Positions 32,609 to 41,674 of a DNA stretch of 64,000 nucleotides are shown here, in pieces (within the stretch, counting starts at the first letter, position 1; the number at the start of each line of letters is the position of its first letter). Origin of the DNA: Prevotella sp. (lineage in GTDB: Bacteria; Bacteroidota; Bacteroidia; Bacteroidales; Bacteroidaceae); the NCBI GenBank assembly GCA_017554145.1, contig JAFZIZ010000004.1:1-64000 (forward strand), read 5' to 3'. The translations under genes were made by a program, and so were the position numbers. Under the pieces are notes generated by a model that worked only from the letters and a program-made list of their open reading frames with translations, searched no databases and was not told the DNA's origin.

Positions 32609-33421
32609 ATGGAGTTCAGAACGATAGTAGATATAGAGGAGCCTGGTTTCCAGATAGAACCGATGGCGCAGATTCTGTTGGTGGGCTCTTGTTTTGCTGA
32701 TAGTATTGGACAGCGTTTCCAGAAAGAGAAATTCAGTGCAGTCGCCAATCCTTTTGGCGTGATGTATAATCCTGCCTCGATTCTTCATACCATAGAAAGG
32801 ATAGAGGAAATTCCTCGAATTGTATTCCTGACATTAGGTACCAATCACGTCTATCGACTGAAAGAGACTGGAGAGATTGTCGACAACTGTGAGAAGCGTC
32901 CTCAGAGACTTTTTCAGGAGGAGGAACTGACTGTTGAGGAATGTGTGGATTATCTGCGTAAGGCTGTGGAACTGCTTATCAGTCGTAATCCGGAGGTGCA
33001 GATAGTTCTGACTGTCAGCCCTATCCGTTATCAGAAATACGGTTTTCATGTTAGTCAGTTGTCAAAGGCAACCCTATTACTGGCAGTCTCTCAACTTACT
33101 TCTTCCTTCTTACCTCTTTCTTCTCACCTTCACTATTTCCCTGCCTACGAAATTGTGAATGATGAACTTAGAGACTATCGTTTCTATGCTGCAGATATGC
33201 TACATCCCTCTGCTCAGACGGTTGACTATATCTGGGAGCGCCTTTCAGAGCATTATTTCAGTGAGGCGACCAAACAGTTTTTAAAGGAGTGGCAACCTAT
33301 CCGGCAGGCACTTGAACATAAGCCTTTCCATCCTGATTCGGAGGAATATAGGGCATTTATGGATAAAACTATGTTAAAAGTGGAGGAGTTAAAAAAGAAA
33401 TATCCTACCTTTGCACTATGA
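32609..33421 (+). CDS. GSCFA domain protein
   Basis: 270 residues. The name-giving motif appears as ILLVGSCFADSIGQRF (residues ~22-37), followed by ANPFGVMYNPASI, LTVSPIRY and the C-terminal YRFYAADMLHPS, which together resemble an SGNH/GDSL-like hydrolase fold (Ser in GSCF, Asp-His in DMLHPS). Substrate unknown; in polysaccharide contexts such enzymes are often esterases or acyltransferases. A period-7 CT-rich tract encodes the stretch QLTSSFLPLSSHLH. Starts 1 nt after the fkp stop and overlaps murF-alr by 4 nt (ATGA), so coupled translation is likely. Confidence 0.88.
   Translation: MEFRTIVDIEEPGFQIEPMAQILLVGSCFADSIGQRFQKEKFSAVANPFGVMYNPASILHTIERIEEIPRIVFLTLGTNHVYRLKETGEIVDNCEKRPQRLFQEEELTVEECVDYLRKAVELLISRNPEVQIVLTVSPIRYQKYGFHVSQLSKATLLLAVSQLTSSFLPLSSHLHYFPAYEIVNDELRDYRFYAADMLHPSAQTVDYIWERLSEHYFSEATKQFLKEWQPIRQALEHKPFHPDSEEYRAFMDKTMLKVEELKKKYPTFAL
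33094..33128. repeat. Period-7 tract inside the GSCFA gene
   Basis: Five heptads of the form NCTNNCN (TCTTCCT, TCTTACC and variants). Encodes a surface loop roughly 5 residues longer than in related proteins as I recall them. Confidence 0.7.
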
Positions 33422-35895
33422 TATATACGATTGAAAAAATCACAACACTGATAGGAGCGCGTCGCATTGGTCATGCTGACGCCAAAATAGGGTGGCTGTT
33501 GACGGACAGTCGTTCACTCTGTTTCCCTGAAGAGACTTTGTTTTTCGCCTTGCGTTCACAACGTAATGACGGACATCGCTATATTGAGGATCTCTATCGC
33601 CGAGGCGTGAGAAACTTCGTAGTAGAGAATTTTCAGTTTTCATCTTTCAATTTTCAATTTGAAGATGCCAACTTCCTTGTAGTCCCTTCTCCGTTGGAAG
33701 CCTTGCAACGCTTGGCTGAACGCCATCGTGATGAGTTTGACATACCCATTGTCGGTATTACGGGCTCGAATGGTAAGACGATGGTGAAGGAGTGGCTTTG
33801 CCAGTTGTTGGCACCTCAGATGGTAGTGACTCGTTCTCCGCGGAGTTATAATTCCCAGATAGGTGTACCTCTCTCTGTATGGTTATTGAATGAACAGACA
33901 GAGGTGGGTGTCTTCGAGGCTGGTATCAGTGAACCTGGAGAGATGCAGTCGTTGCATGATATCATTCAACCGACTATCGGTGTCTTGACCTCTTTGGGTG
34001 CTGCCCATCAGAAAAATTTCCGTTCGATGGATGAGAAATGTATGGAGAAACTGCAACTCTTCCACGGAGCAAAGGTTGTTGCCTATGATAGTGATAACGA
34101 TACCATCAGCCGTTGCATCCGTCGCTCAGGTTATAAGGGTGAGAAGATAGGATGGAGCCGTGAGAACCCGTCGGCACCATTATATATTTCTATTGTCTCT
34201 AGTTCATCTAGTACTTCAAGTATTTCCTATACCTATAAGGGAACCCGTGGCGAATACCATCTGCCGTTTATCGATGAGGCTTCTATTGAGTGTTCTTTTG
34301 CTTGTGCTGCTGTGGCTCTTTATGTTGGTGTAACACCAGAAAATCTGGATGCCCGTATGTCGCAGTTGGAACCTGTTGCCATGCGACTGGAAGTAAAGGA
34401 GGGACAACATGGTTGTACACTTATCAATGACTCTTATAACTCAGATATCAATTCCTTGGATATCGCCCTCGACTTTATGAACCGTCGTCCTGATCATCAG
34501 GGGCGTCGACGTACGTTAATACTCAGTGATATCCAACAGACAGGCATGGAGAAATCGGCTCTTTACAAGGAGGTGAGTGACCTCTGTTTGAAGAGAGGGA
34601 TCGATCGCCTGATAGGTATTGGTACATCTATCCAACGGCATGCTGATGTGATTGCCGTTCCCGATAAGGTGTTCTTCCCTGGCGTAGAACAGTTTATTGA
34701 GAGCGACACGTTCCGTAGTCTTCATTATGAAGTGATATTGTTGAAGGGTGCCCGTGCTTTTGGTTTCGACCATCTGACAGAACTTTTGGAGCAGAAGGTA
34801 CATGAGACGATTCTGGAAGTGAATCTAAATGCCGTCGTGGATAATCTGAATTTCTATCGCTCTTTCTTGAAGCCAGAAACTAAACTGGTATGTATGGTGA
34901 AGGCAGATGCCTATGGTGCTGGTGCCGTGGAGGTGGCCAAGACGTTGCAGGACCATCAAGTAGATTATCTTGCTGTAGCTGTTGCCGATGAAGGTGTAAC
35001 GCTCCGTCGCAATGGTATCACGCAGAACATCATGATTATGAATCCTGAAATGACGGCTTTCAAGACGATGTTCGATTACGATTTGGAACCTGAAGTCTAT
35101 TCCTTCCGACTGATGGATGCGTTGATACATGCTGCCGAGAAAGAGGGTATAACGGGGTGGCCTGTACATATCAAACTCGATACAGGCATGCATCGTTTGG
35201 GTTTCGATCCCGAGAAAGATATCGACGAGGTGATTGCCCGCCTGAAACGACAAAATGCAATTATCCCCCGTTCCGTATTCTCTCATTTCGTAGGTTCCGA
35301 CAGTGATGACTTCGATCATTTTTCTGCTATGCAGTTTGAGAAGTTCGACAAGGCAAGCAAGAAACTTCAGGCTGCCTTTACGCATAAGATTCTGCGCCAC
35401 ATGGATAACTCTGCTGCTATTGAGCATTTCCCAGAGCGACAGATGGAGATGTGTCGCTTGGGATTGGGACTCTATGGCGTTGATCCTCGTGATAATCGGA
35501 TGTTGTCAACGGTATCGACCTTGAAGACCACCATTCTTCAGTTGCGTCATGTGCCGAAGGAAGAGACGGTAGGGTATAGCCGTAAGGGTGTATTGATGCG
35601 TGATAGTGTAATAGCCGCCATTCCGATTGGGTATGCCGACGGACTGAATCGTCATCTGGGACGAGGTGCTTGTTATTGTCTCGTCAATGGTCAGAAAGCC
35701 CCTTATGTTGGAAATATCTGTATGGATGTTGCTATGATTGACGTCACGGATATCGACTGTCAGGAGGGTGATATGGTGGAGATCTTCGGAGAGCATCTGC
35801 CTATCACGGTGCTTTCCGATGTGCTTGGTACCATTCCATACGAAGTGATGACAGGTATTAGCAACCGAGTGAAGAAAGTGTATTATCAAGATTAA
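33418..35895 (+). CDS. murF-alr: Bifunctional MurF / alanine racemase fusion
   Basis: 825 residues. Residues 1-~455 are the Mur ligase that adds D-Ala-D-Ala to UDP-MurNAc-tripeptide: P-loop GITGSNGKTMVKEWL (~113-127) and the ligase segment TLINDSYNSDINSLDIAL. Residues ~460-825 are a fold-type III alanine racemase: PLP-binding Lys495 in CMVKADAYGAG, KLDTGMHRLGF, and the catalytic Tyr in VGYSRKG. The fusion joins production of D-Ala to its use and is characteristic of Bacteroidota. The N-terminal domain has a loop encoded by a period-7 tract (QFSSFNFQFED). Start overlaps the GSCFA stop (ATGA). Ends 27 nt before the transporter. Confidence 0.94.
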   Translation: MIYTIEKITTLIGARRIGHADAKIGWLLTDSRSLCFPEETLFFALRSQRNDGHRYIEDLYRRGVRNFVVENFQFSSFNFQFEDANFLVVPSPLEALQRLAERHRDEFDIPIVGITGSNGKTMVKEWLCQLLAPQMVVTRSPRSYNSQIGVPLSVWLLNEQTEVGVFEAGISEPGEMQSLHDIIQPTIGVLTSLGAAHQKNFRSMDEKCMEKLQLFHGAKVVAYDSDNDTISRCIRRSGYKGEKIGWSRENPSAPLYISIVSSSSSTSSISYTYKGTRGEYHLPFIDEASIECSFACAAVALYVGVTPENLDARMSQLEPVAMRLEVKEGQHGCTLINDSYNSDINSLDIALDFMNRRPDHQGRRRTLILSDIQQTGMEKSALYKEVSDLCLKRGIDRLIGIGTSIQRHADVIAVPDKVFFPGVEQFIESDTFRSLHYEVILLKGARAFGFDHLTELLEQKVHETILEVNLNAVVDNLNFYRSFLKPETKLVCMVKADAYGAGAVEVAKTLQDHQVDYLAVAVADEGVTLRRNGITQNIMIMNPEMTAFKTMFDYDLEPEVYSFRLMDALIHAAEKEGITGWPVHIKLDTGMHRLGFDPEKDIDEVIARLKRQNAIIPRSVFSHFVGSDSDDFDHFSAMQFEKFDKASKKLQAAFTHKILRHMDNSAAIEHFPERQMEMCRLGLGLYGVDPRDNRMLSTVSTLKTTILQLRHVPKEETVGYSRKGVLMRDSVIAAIPIGYADGLNRHLGRGACYCLVNGQKAPYVGNICMDVAMIDVTDIDCQEGDMVEIFGEHLPITVLSDVLGTIPYEVMTGISNRVKKVYYQD
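33630..33657. repeat. Period-7 tract inside murF-alr
   Basis: Four heptads of the form NTTTCAN (TTTTCAG, TTTTCAT and variants) encode the loop FQFSSFNFQF of the MurF N-terminal domain. Confidence 0.75.
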
Positions 35896-35922
35896 TATAA
35901 AACCTAAAAAACAAAGAATACA

Positions 35923-37371
35923 ATGGCTCCTATACGAACCTTTAAGATGACGAATTTCCGCTGGGTAATCTGCGGACTACTTTTTCTGGCAACTACCATA
36001 AACTATATGGACCGTCAGGTATTGTCGCTGACGTGGAAAGACTTTATCGCTCCAGAGTTTCACTGGACGGATGCCAACTATGGTAAGATCACTGCCTACT
36101 TCTCCGTCTTTTATGCTATTGCTAACCTCTTCGCTGGTAAGTTCATTGACTGGATGGGAACAAAGAAAGGTTATCTTATCGCCATCTTCGTATGGTCGGT
36201 CGGTGCCTGTTTGCATGCTGGATGTGGTTGGGTAGCCATGGAGTGGGAGGGTTATGACTCTATTGCCCAACTCGGACAGTTGACGGGTGATGCTGCCGTG
36301 ATGATAGCCACCGTATCGATGTATCTGTTTCTGGCATGTCGTATGGTTCTTGCCCTTGGTGAGGCAGGTAACTTCCCTGCTGCCATCAAGGTGACGGCAG
36401 AGTATTTCCCCAAGAAAGACCGTGCTTTTGCCACCTCTATCTTCAATAGTGGTGCCTCTGTAGGTGCTCTTGCAGCTCCTGCCACTATCCCTCTATTGGC
36501 ACGTGTCTATGGATGGGAACTGGCCTTTATCATCATTGGTGTGTTGGGTTTCGTCTGGATGGGACTATGGCTTTGGCTGTATGACAAACCCATTAGGAGC
36601 AAACGTGTGAATCAGGTTGAATTGAACTATATTGAGCAAGACTGCGATTTGGCAGAGGTGCAGGATCGTACCTTCTCGAAACAAGAGAAGACTATTTCGT
36701 TCTGGAAGTGTTTCACTTTCCGTCAGACATGGTCGTTCATTGTGGGTAAGTTTATGACGGATGGTGTATGGTGGTTCTTCTTGTTCTGGGCTCCTGCCTA
36801 TTTCAGTGATGTGTATAAGTACACGAGTGACTCAACGATGGGTATCCTGCTCATCTTCACACTCTATGCGATAGTGACCGTTGTATCTATTGGTGGTGGT
36901 TACTTGCCTACCTATTTTGTCGAGAAGTTAGGCATGAATCCCTATCTGGGTCGTATGCGTGCGATGTTTATTTTTGCCTGCTTCCCTCTGTTAGGTCTTT
37001 TCGCACAGCCTCTCGGTGCCTATAGTGCATGGTGGCCTGCTATTCTCATAGGTTTCCTTGGCGCAGGACATCAGGCATGGAGTGCCAATCTTTACTCTAC
37101 TATCGGTGATATGTTCCCCAAGTCTACCATTGGTACCATTACAGGTATCGGTACGATGGCTGGTGGTCTTGCTTCTTTTGGTATCAACTATAGTTCTGGT
37201 GAGTTCTTCGATTGGGCAGAAGCTCAGGGTGGAGCTTTTTCATTCTTCGGATTTGAAGGAAAGCCTGCCGCCTATATGGTTGTCTTTTGTATCTGCTCTG
37301 TAGCTTATCTCATAGGCTGGTGTATCATGAAGACTCTCGTACCGAAATACAGACCCATTGTCGTGAAGTAA
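35923..37371 (+). CDS. MFS anion:cation symporter, ExuT-like (hexuronate)
   Basis: 482 residues with twelve membrane segments. The N-terminal FRWVICGLLFLATTINYMDRQVLSL and the signature RMVLALGEAGNFPAAIKVTAEYFPKKDRA are typical of the ACS family that includes ExuT hexuronate transporters of Bacteroidetes. The long insert after helix 3 (GCGWVAMEWEGYDSIAQ) also fits that subgroup. Likely imports glucuronate/galacturonate with protons, but sialate or other organic anions cannot be excluded. It ends a five-gene run beginning with yfhO, although no uronate catabolism gene is close. Followed by the 21-bp repeat array and a terminator. Confidence 0.85.
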   Translation: MAPIRTFKMTNFRWVICGLLFLATTINYMDRQVLSLTWKDFIAPEFHWTDANYGKITAYFSVFYAIANLFAGKFIDWMGTKKGYLIAIFVWSVGACLHAGCGWVAMEWEGYDSIAQLGQLTGDAAVMIATVSMYLFLACRMVLALGEAGNFPAAIKVTAEYFPKKDRAFATSIFNSGASVGALAAPATIPLLARVYGWELAFIIIGVLGFVWMGLWLWLYDKPIRSKRVNQVELNYIEQDCDLAEVQDRTFSKQEKTISFWKCFTFRQTWSFIVGKFMTDGVWWFFLFWAPAYFSDVYKYTSDSTMGILLIFTLYAIVTVVSIGGGYLPTYFVEKLGMNPYLGRMRAMFIFACFPLLGLFAQPLGAYSAWWPAILIGFLGAGHQAWSANLYSTIGDMFPKSTIGTITGIGTMAGGLASFGINYSSGEFFDWAEAQGGAFSFFGFEGKPAAYMVVFCICSVAYLIGWCIMKTLVPKYRPIVVK

Positions 37372-37404
37372 GAGAAAAAGATTATTTCTCGATTGAAAAG
37401 TTAT

Positions 37405-37488
37405 GTTCACGGCCTGAGAACATAAGTTCACGGCCTGAAAACATAAGTTCACGGCCTGAGAACATAAGTTCACAAGTTATGAACATAA
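37405..37488. repeat. Four tandem 21-bp units, each with inverted ends
   Basis: Units start at 37405, 37426, 37447 and 37468. Each reads GTTC, nine bases, GAAC (AAAC in unit 2), ATAA. The nine-base spacer is ACGGCCTGA in units 1-3 and ACAAGTTAT in unit 4. Every unit could form a small hairpin. It lies in the 3' region between the transporter and nagB, just before their shared terminator. Confidence 0.9.
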
Positions 37489-37529
37489 AATTCTTAGAAT
37501 AAAAAATAAAATAGTATTATAACTTACAC

Positions 37530-37565
37530 AAAGAAGCTTCCAGCCGAATGGTTGGAAGCTTCTTT
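37530..37565. terminator. Bidirectional hairpin terminator between the exuT-like gene and nagB
   Basis: 16-bp stem (one G-T pair) with loop GAAT, followed by TTTTAT on the plus side; lies between convergent genes. Confidence 0.85.
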
Positions 37566-37582
37566 TTATGGGGTAGAGGGAC

Positions 37583-38377
37583 TTAGAGCAGATTGTCCTT
37601 CTCGATATCCTTGAAGTATTTGTAGGTGGCCACCTTCAATTCATCAGTTGCAGGCTCATCGGCAACGATGATGCCATGCTGGTGCATCTGAAGCGCAGAG
37701 ATGGTCCACTCATGAGTAACAGCACCTTCGATGGCGGCTTTTAGAGCACGTGCTTTATGATGGCCATTGACAAGAATCATCACCTCGCGGGCATCCATCA
37801 CTGTACTTACACCAACAGTAAGAGCCAACTTGGGCACCTTGTTGACATCATTGTCGAAGAAACGAGAGTTAGCAATGATGGTATCAGTAGTCAAAGTCTT
37901 CACACGGGTACGGCTTGTCAGAGACGAGTACGGCTCGTTGAAAGCGATATGTCCATCAGGTCCGATACCTCCAATGAAGAGATCGATACCACCAGCCTCC
38001 TTGATCATCTCCTCATAGTGTGCACACTCGGCAGCGAGATCCTTGGCATTGCCGTTGAGGATGTGGATGTTTTCTTTGGGACAGTCGATATGGTCGAACA
38101 GGTTGCGAGCCATGAAAGAATGGTAACTTTCAGGATGCTCCTCTGGCAGATTGACATACTCGTCCATATTGAATGTCAGGACATTCTTAAAGGATACACG
38201 ACCTTCTTTGTTAGCTTTTACCAAACATGCATACATACCCTCAGGTGATGAACCGGTGGGAAGACCTAAAACGAAGGGTTTCTCCTTGGTAGGCTGGAAG
38301 GCATTGATACGCTCGATAACATGCTCAGCAGCCCATTGAGACATTTTCTGATAATCAGATTCGATAATTACTCTCAT
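37583..38377 (-). CDS. nagB: Glucosamine-6-phosphate deaminase
   Basis: 264 residues, standard length. Converts glucosamine-6-phosphate to fructose-6-phosphate and ammonia, the entry of amino sugars into glycolysis. Seen: [37 protein letters not shown] (catalytic Asp in NMDEY), and [14 protein letters not shown]. Single gene; promoter box at 38414-38421, divergent from hflX. No nagA in the window. Confidence 0.95.
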   Translation of the reverse strand: MRVIIESDYQKMSQWAAEHVIERINAFQPTKEKPFVLGLPTGSSPEGMYACLVKANKEGRVSFKNVLTFNMDEYVNLPEEHPESYHSFMARNLFDHIDCPKENIHILNGNAKDLAAECAHYEEMIKEAGGIDLFIGGIGPDGHIAFNEPYSSLTSRTRVKTLTTDTIIANSRFFDNDVNKVPKLALTVGVSTVMDAREVMILVNGHHKARALKAAIEGAVTHEWTISALQMHQHGIIVADEPATDELKVATYKYFKDIEKDNLL

Positions 38378-38413
38378 AAGTTAAATAAATTAAGTTGTGT
38401 CTGTTTGTGTGTG

Positions 38414-38421
38414 CAAAGATA
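38414..38421 (-). promoter_or_regulatory. -7 promoter box of nagB
   Basis: Reverse-strand TATCTTTG, 36 nt upstream of the nagB start. Confidence 0.7.
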
Positions 38422-38494
38422 GTAAAATTCAAGAAAAAAGTGCAAATTGTTTCCGTTTTTTTACATTTTTCTCTGCTAATTCGGAATTTTGTAG

Positions 38495-38502
38495 TATCTT
38501 TG
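38495..38502 (+). promoter_or_regulatory. -7 promoter box of hflX
   Basis: TATCTTTG, 24 nt before the hflX ATG at 38527. Confidence 0.75.
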
Positions 38503-38526
38503 TCCCATTATAATTATAATGATTGA

Positions 38527-39798
38527 ATGAAAGAATTTGTGATATCCGAAGCCAAGGCAGAGACTGCTGTGTTAGTGGGTTTAATCACGCAGGAGCAGGA
38601 TGAAGCCAAGACAAAGGAATATCTCGACGAGTTGGAATTCCTCGCTGATACTGCTGGAGCTGTTACAGTGAAGCGCTTTACGCAGAAAGTACAGGGACCG
38701 AGTCAGGTGACTTATGTGGGAAAGGGCAAACTCGATGAGATTAAACAATATATTAAGCAGCAGGAAGATGCAGCAGACGATGACCCCACGGGTGAGACAC
38801 AGCCTGTAGGTATGGTCATCTTTGACGACGAACTATCTGCTAAACAGATTCGCAATATCGAGGCAGAACTGAAGGTGAAGATACTCGACCGTACCTCGCT
38901 GATCCTTGATATTTTTGCTATGCGTGCCCAGACTGCCGAAGCAAAGACACAGGTGGAGTTAGCACAATATCGTTATATGCTGCCTCGTCTGCAACGCCTT
39001 TGGACTCACTTGGAGCGCCAAGGTGGTGGTTCAGGTAGTGGTGGCGGAAAGGGTTCCGTAGGTCTTCGTGGTCCTGGTGAGACGCAGTTGGAAATGGACC
39101 GCCGAATCATTCTGCATCGTATCACCTTGCTCAAACAACGTTTGGAGGAGATTGACAAGCAGAAAACCACCCAGCGGAAGAATCGCGGAAGGTTGATTCG
39201 TGTGGCATTGGTGGGTTATACTAATGTGGGTAAGTCGACGATGATGAATTTGTTGGCCAAGAGTGAGGTGTTTGCAGAGAACAAACTCTTTGCCACCCTC
39301 GACACTACCGTACGCAAGATGGTGATAGACAATCTGCCCTTCCTGTTGGCTGACACCGTAGGTTTCATCCGTAAGTTACCTACTGACTTGGTCGACTCTT
39401 TTAAGTCAACGCTTGATGAGGTGAGAGAGGCAGACTTGTTGGTACATGTTGTGGATATTTCGCATCCTGGCTTTGAAGACCAAATCAAAGTAGTAGAAAA
39501 GACACTTGCTGACCTTGGCTGCGCAGACAAGCCTTCGATGCTGGTATTCAACAAGATTGATGCCTATACATGGACACCACAAGACGAAGACGACCTGACG
39601 GAGCCAACGAAGGAGAATATCTCTTTGGAGGAGTTGAAGAAAACATGGATGGCCAAAATGCAAGGTGATTGTCTTTTTATCTCAGCGAGAGAGAAGCAGA
39701 ATATCGACGAGTTGCGTGAGGTGCTTTATCAGAAGGTACGTGAATTGCATGTACAGAAGTATCCTTACAACGACTTTCTGTATAACGTAGAAGAATAA
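38527..39798 (+). CDS. hflX: GTPase HflX
   Basis: 423 residues. Ribosome-splitting GTPase that rescues stalled ribosomes under stress in other bacteria. The N-terminal HflX domain contains YVGKGKLDEIKQYI and FDDELSAKQIRNIE. A Gly-rich linker (GGGSGSGGGKGSVGLRGPGE) follows, then the GTPase motifs VGYTNVGKSTMMN (P-loop), DTVGFIRKLP and NKID. First gene of a long plus-strand run ending at 49309, though the later genes may have internal promoters. Confidence 0.95.
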   Translation: MKEFVISEAKAETAVLVGLITQEQDEAKTKEYLDELEFLADTAGAVTVKRFTQKVQGPSQVTYVGKGKLDEIKQYIKQQEDAADDDPTGETQPVGMVIFDDELSAKQIRNIEAELKVKILDRTSLILDIFAMRAQTAEAKTQVELAQYRYMLPRLQRLWTHLERQGGGSGSGGGKGSVGLRGPGETQLEMDRRIILHRITLLKQRLEEIDKQKTTQRKNRGRLIRVALVGYTNVGKSTMMNLLAKSEVFAENKLFATLDTTVRKMVIDNLPFLLADTVGFIRKLPTDLVDSFKSTLDEVREADLLVHVVDISHPGFEDQIKVVEKTLADLGCADKPSMLVFNKIDAYTWTPQDEDDLTEPTKENISLEELKKTWMAKMQGDCLFISAREKQNIDELREVLYQKVRELHVQKYPYNDFLYNVEE

Positions 39799-39820
39799 AC
39801 TTACACAACACATATTACTT

Positions 39821-41674
39821 ATGAGAGATTACAGACATTTGACACAAGACGAGATTGAGGTGCTCGAGCGTAATAGTTGCTGGGCAGAGAATTGGGAGCA
39901 TGTAATGGTGGCAGAGACTTTCAAGCCATACGGTTTCCATCGTGTCCTATTCTATGGCGATATTCGTCTCGGTTCTTTTGATAAGCAGGTGGAGGTGACC
40001 AAGGGTTTCACCAAGCATGCAGGTATCAACGATGCTACGTTGCGTAACGTAACAGTGGGCAATGATTGCCTTATCGAGAAGATAGGCAACTTCATCAACA
40101 ACTATACCATTGGTGACGACTGCTATATTTCCAATATCTGCACGTTGGAGACGACAGAGGGTGCTACCTATGGTGAGGGACATTTGGTATCTGTACTGAA
40201 TGAAATGGGTGATGGCAATGTGATTCTATTCCATGACCTGAACTCTCAGTTGGCTGCCTTTATGGTGAAGCATTTCCAAGACAAGACGCTGAAAGATAAT
40301 ATCACCAGACTTATCAATGAGGAGATCCGCTTCACATTGCCAGAGCGTGGTACGATTGGTAATGGCGTGAAGATTATCAATACCAAGGAGATTACCAATA
40401 CGGTCATCAAAGACGATTGTGAGGTGAGTGGTGCCGCTCGCTTGAGCGACTGTACGATCATGAGTACGAAGGATGCCTCCGTCTATATCGGCACTGGTGT
40501 TATCTGTGAGAACTCTATCATCTCGAATGGCTGTTCCATTACGAACTCCGTGAAGATGCAGGATTGTTTTGTAGGTGAGGCTTGTCAGATTACTAATGGA
40601 TTCACTGCTGAGGCAAGTGTGTTCTTTGCCAACTCGTTTATGGCAAATGGTGAGGCATGTGCAGCTTTTTGCGGACCTTTCTCTGCTTCTCACCATAAGT
40701 CGAGTTTACTAATCGGTGGTGAGTTCTCGTTCTATAACGCTGGTTCGAACACGAACTTCTCGAATCACGCCTATAAGATGGGTCCGATGCACTATGGAAT
40801 ACTGGAGCGTGGTTCGAAGACTGCCAGTGGTGCGTATGTGCTGATGCCCGCAAAGATTGGTGCTTTCTCTGTCTGTTTTGGAAAACTGATGAACCATCCA
40901 GACATGCGTTGTCTGCCTTTTGCTTATCTGATGGCTTATGGCGACACGATGTATATTGTGCCAGGACGTAATATCACAACGGTAGGTCTCTATCGTGATA
41001 TCAAGAAATGGCCTAAACGTGACAAGCGTACTGCTTCATCCCGAAAGAGTATTATCAACTTCGATTGGCTGAGTCCTTTTACTGTTGGAGAGATTGTTCA
41101 AGGAAAGAAGATTTTGGAAGCTTTGCGTCAGGCTGGTGGCGACAATGTATCATCGTATAACTATCATGAGTATATCATCAATGCCACTTCTCTCCGTAAA
41201 GGTATTAAGTATTACGATATCGCTCTGCGTATCTATATGGGTGCTGTTTTGAAGCGTGCCGTCAAGGAAGGATTCTTGGGTAAACCAACTTCTGACGTAG
41301 GTCTTGGTGATTGGAACGATTTGTCTGGCTTGTTGTTGCCAGCTTCAGAGGAACAGCGCCTGTTGGAAGACATCAAGAGTGGTAATATCGAGAGTGTGAA
41401 GGATATCCTGAGTCGTTTCAAGGAGATAGACTCTCACTATCGTGAATATCAGTGGACGTGGACTTATCGGATGATTCTCGACTATTATGGACTGGATGAG
41501 TTGACAGAGACTGCCATGGATCGCATTCGTGAAGACTATGTACGAGCTCGTCGTGCTTGGATTGCTGAGATTCGCAAGGATGCGGAGAAGGAATTTGCCA
41601 TGGGAGATGTCGAGCAGGACGTCTTTGATGATTTTATCTCGAAATTAGATCATGAAATAGATTATGAAGATTAA
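39821..41674 (+). CDS. DUF4954 protein with left-handed beta-helix
   Basis: 617 residues. Residues ~60-350 consist of hexapeptide-like repeats (NDATLRNVTVGNDCLIEKIG, VIKDDCEVSGAARLSDCTI) that would fold as a left-handed beta-helix, as in sugar-nucleotide acyl- and nucleotidyltransferases. The C-terminal third is helical. The full pattern (YRHLTQDEIEVLERNSC at the start, then SSLLIGGEFSFYNAGSNTNF) is that of DUF4954, a Bacteroidota family of unknown function. It overlaps the M16 peptidase gene by 11 nt, which implies joint translation. A sugar-nucleotide role is suggested only by the fold. Confidence 0.85.
   Translation: MRDYRHLTQDEIEVLERNSCWAENWEHVMVAETFKPYGFHRVLFYGDIRLGSFDKQVEVTKGFTKHAGINDATLRNVTVGNDCLIEKIGNFINNYTIGDDCYISNICTLETTEGATYGEGHLVSVLNEMGDGNVILFHDLNSQLAAFMVKHFQDKTLKDNITRLINEEIRFTLPERGTIGNGVKIINTKEITNTVIKDDCEVSGAARLSDCTIMSTKDASVYIGTGVICENSIISNGCSITNSVKMQDCFVGEACQITNGFTAEASVFFANSFMANGEACAAFCGPFSASHHKSSLLIGGEFSFYNAGSNTNFSNHAYKMGPMHYGILERGSKTASGAYVLMPAKIGAFSVCFGKLMNHPDMRCLPFAYLMAYGDTMYIVPGRNITTVGLYRDIKKWPKRDKRTASSRKSIINFDWLSPFTVGEIVQGKKILEALRQAGGDNVSSYNYHEYIINATSLRKGIKYYDIALRIYMGAVLKRAVKEGFLGKPTSDVGLGDWNDLSGLLLPASEEQRLLEDIKSGNIESVKDILSRFKEIDSHYREYQWTWTYRMILDYYGLDELTETAMDRIREDYVRARRAWIAEIRKDAEKEFAMGDVEQDVFDDFISKLDHEIDYED

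Noticed and set aside
34825-35427. Minus-strand open frame of 200 codons
   Set aside because: Antisense shadow of the alanine racemase half of murF-alr.
37405-37488. Possible CRISPR array
   Set aside because: The 21-bp units abut with no unique spacers, and no cas gene is present.
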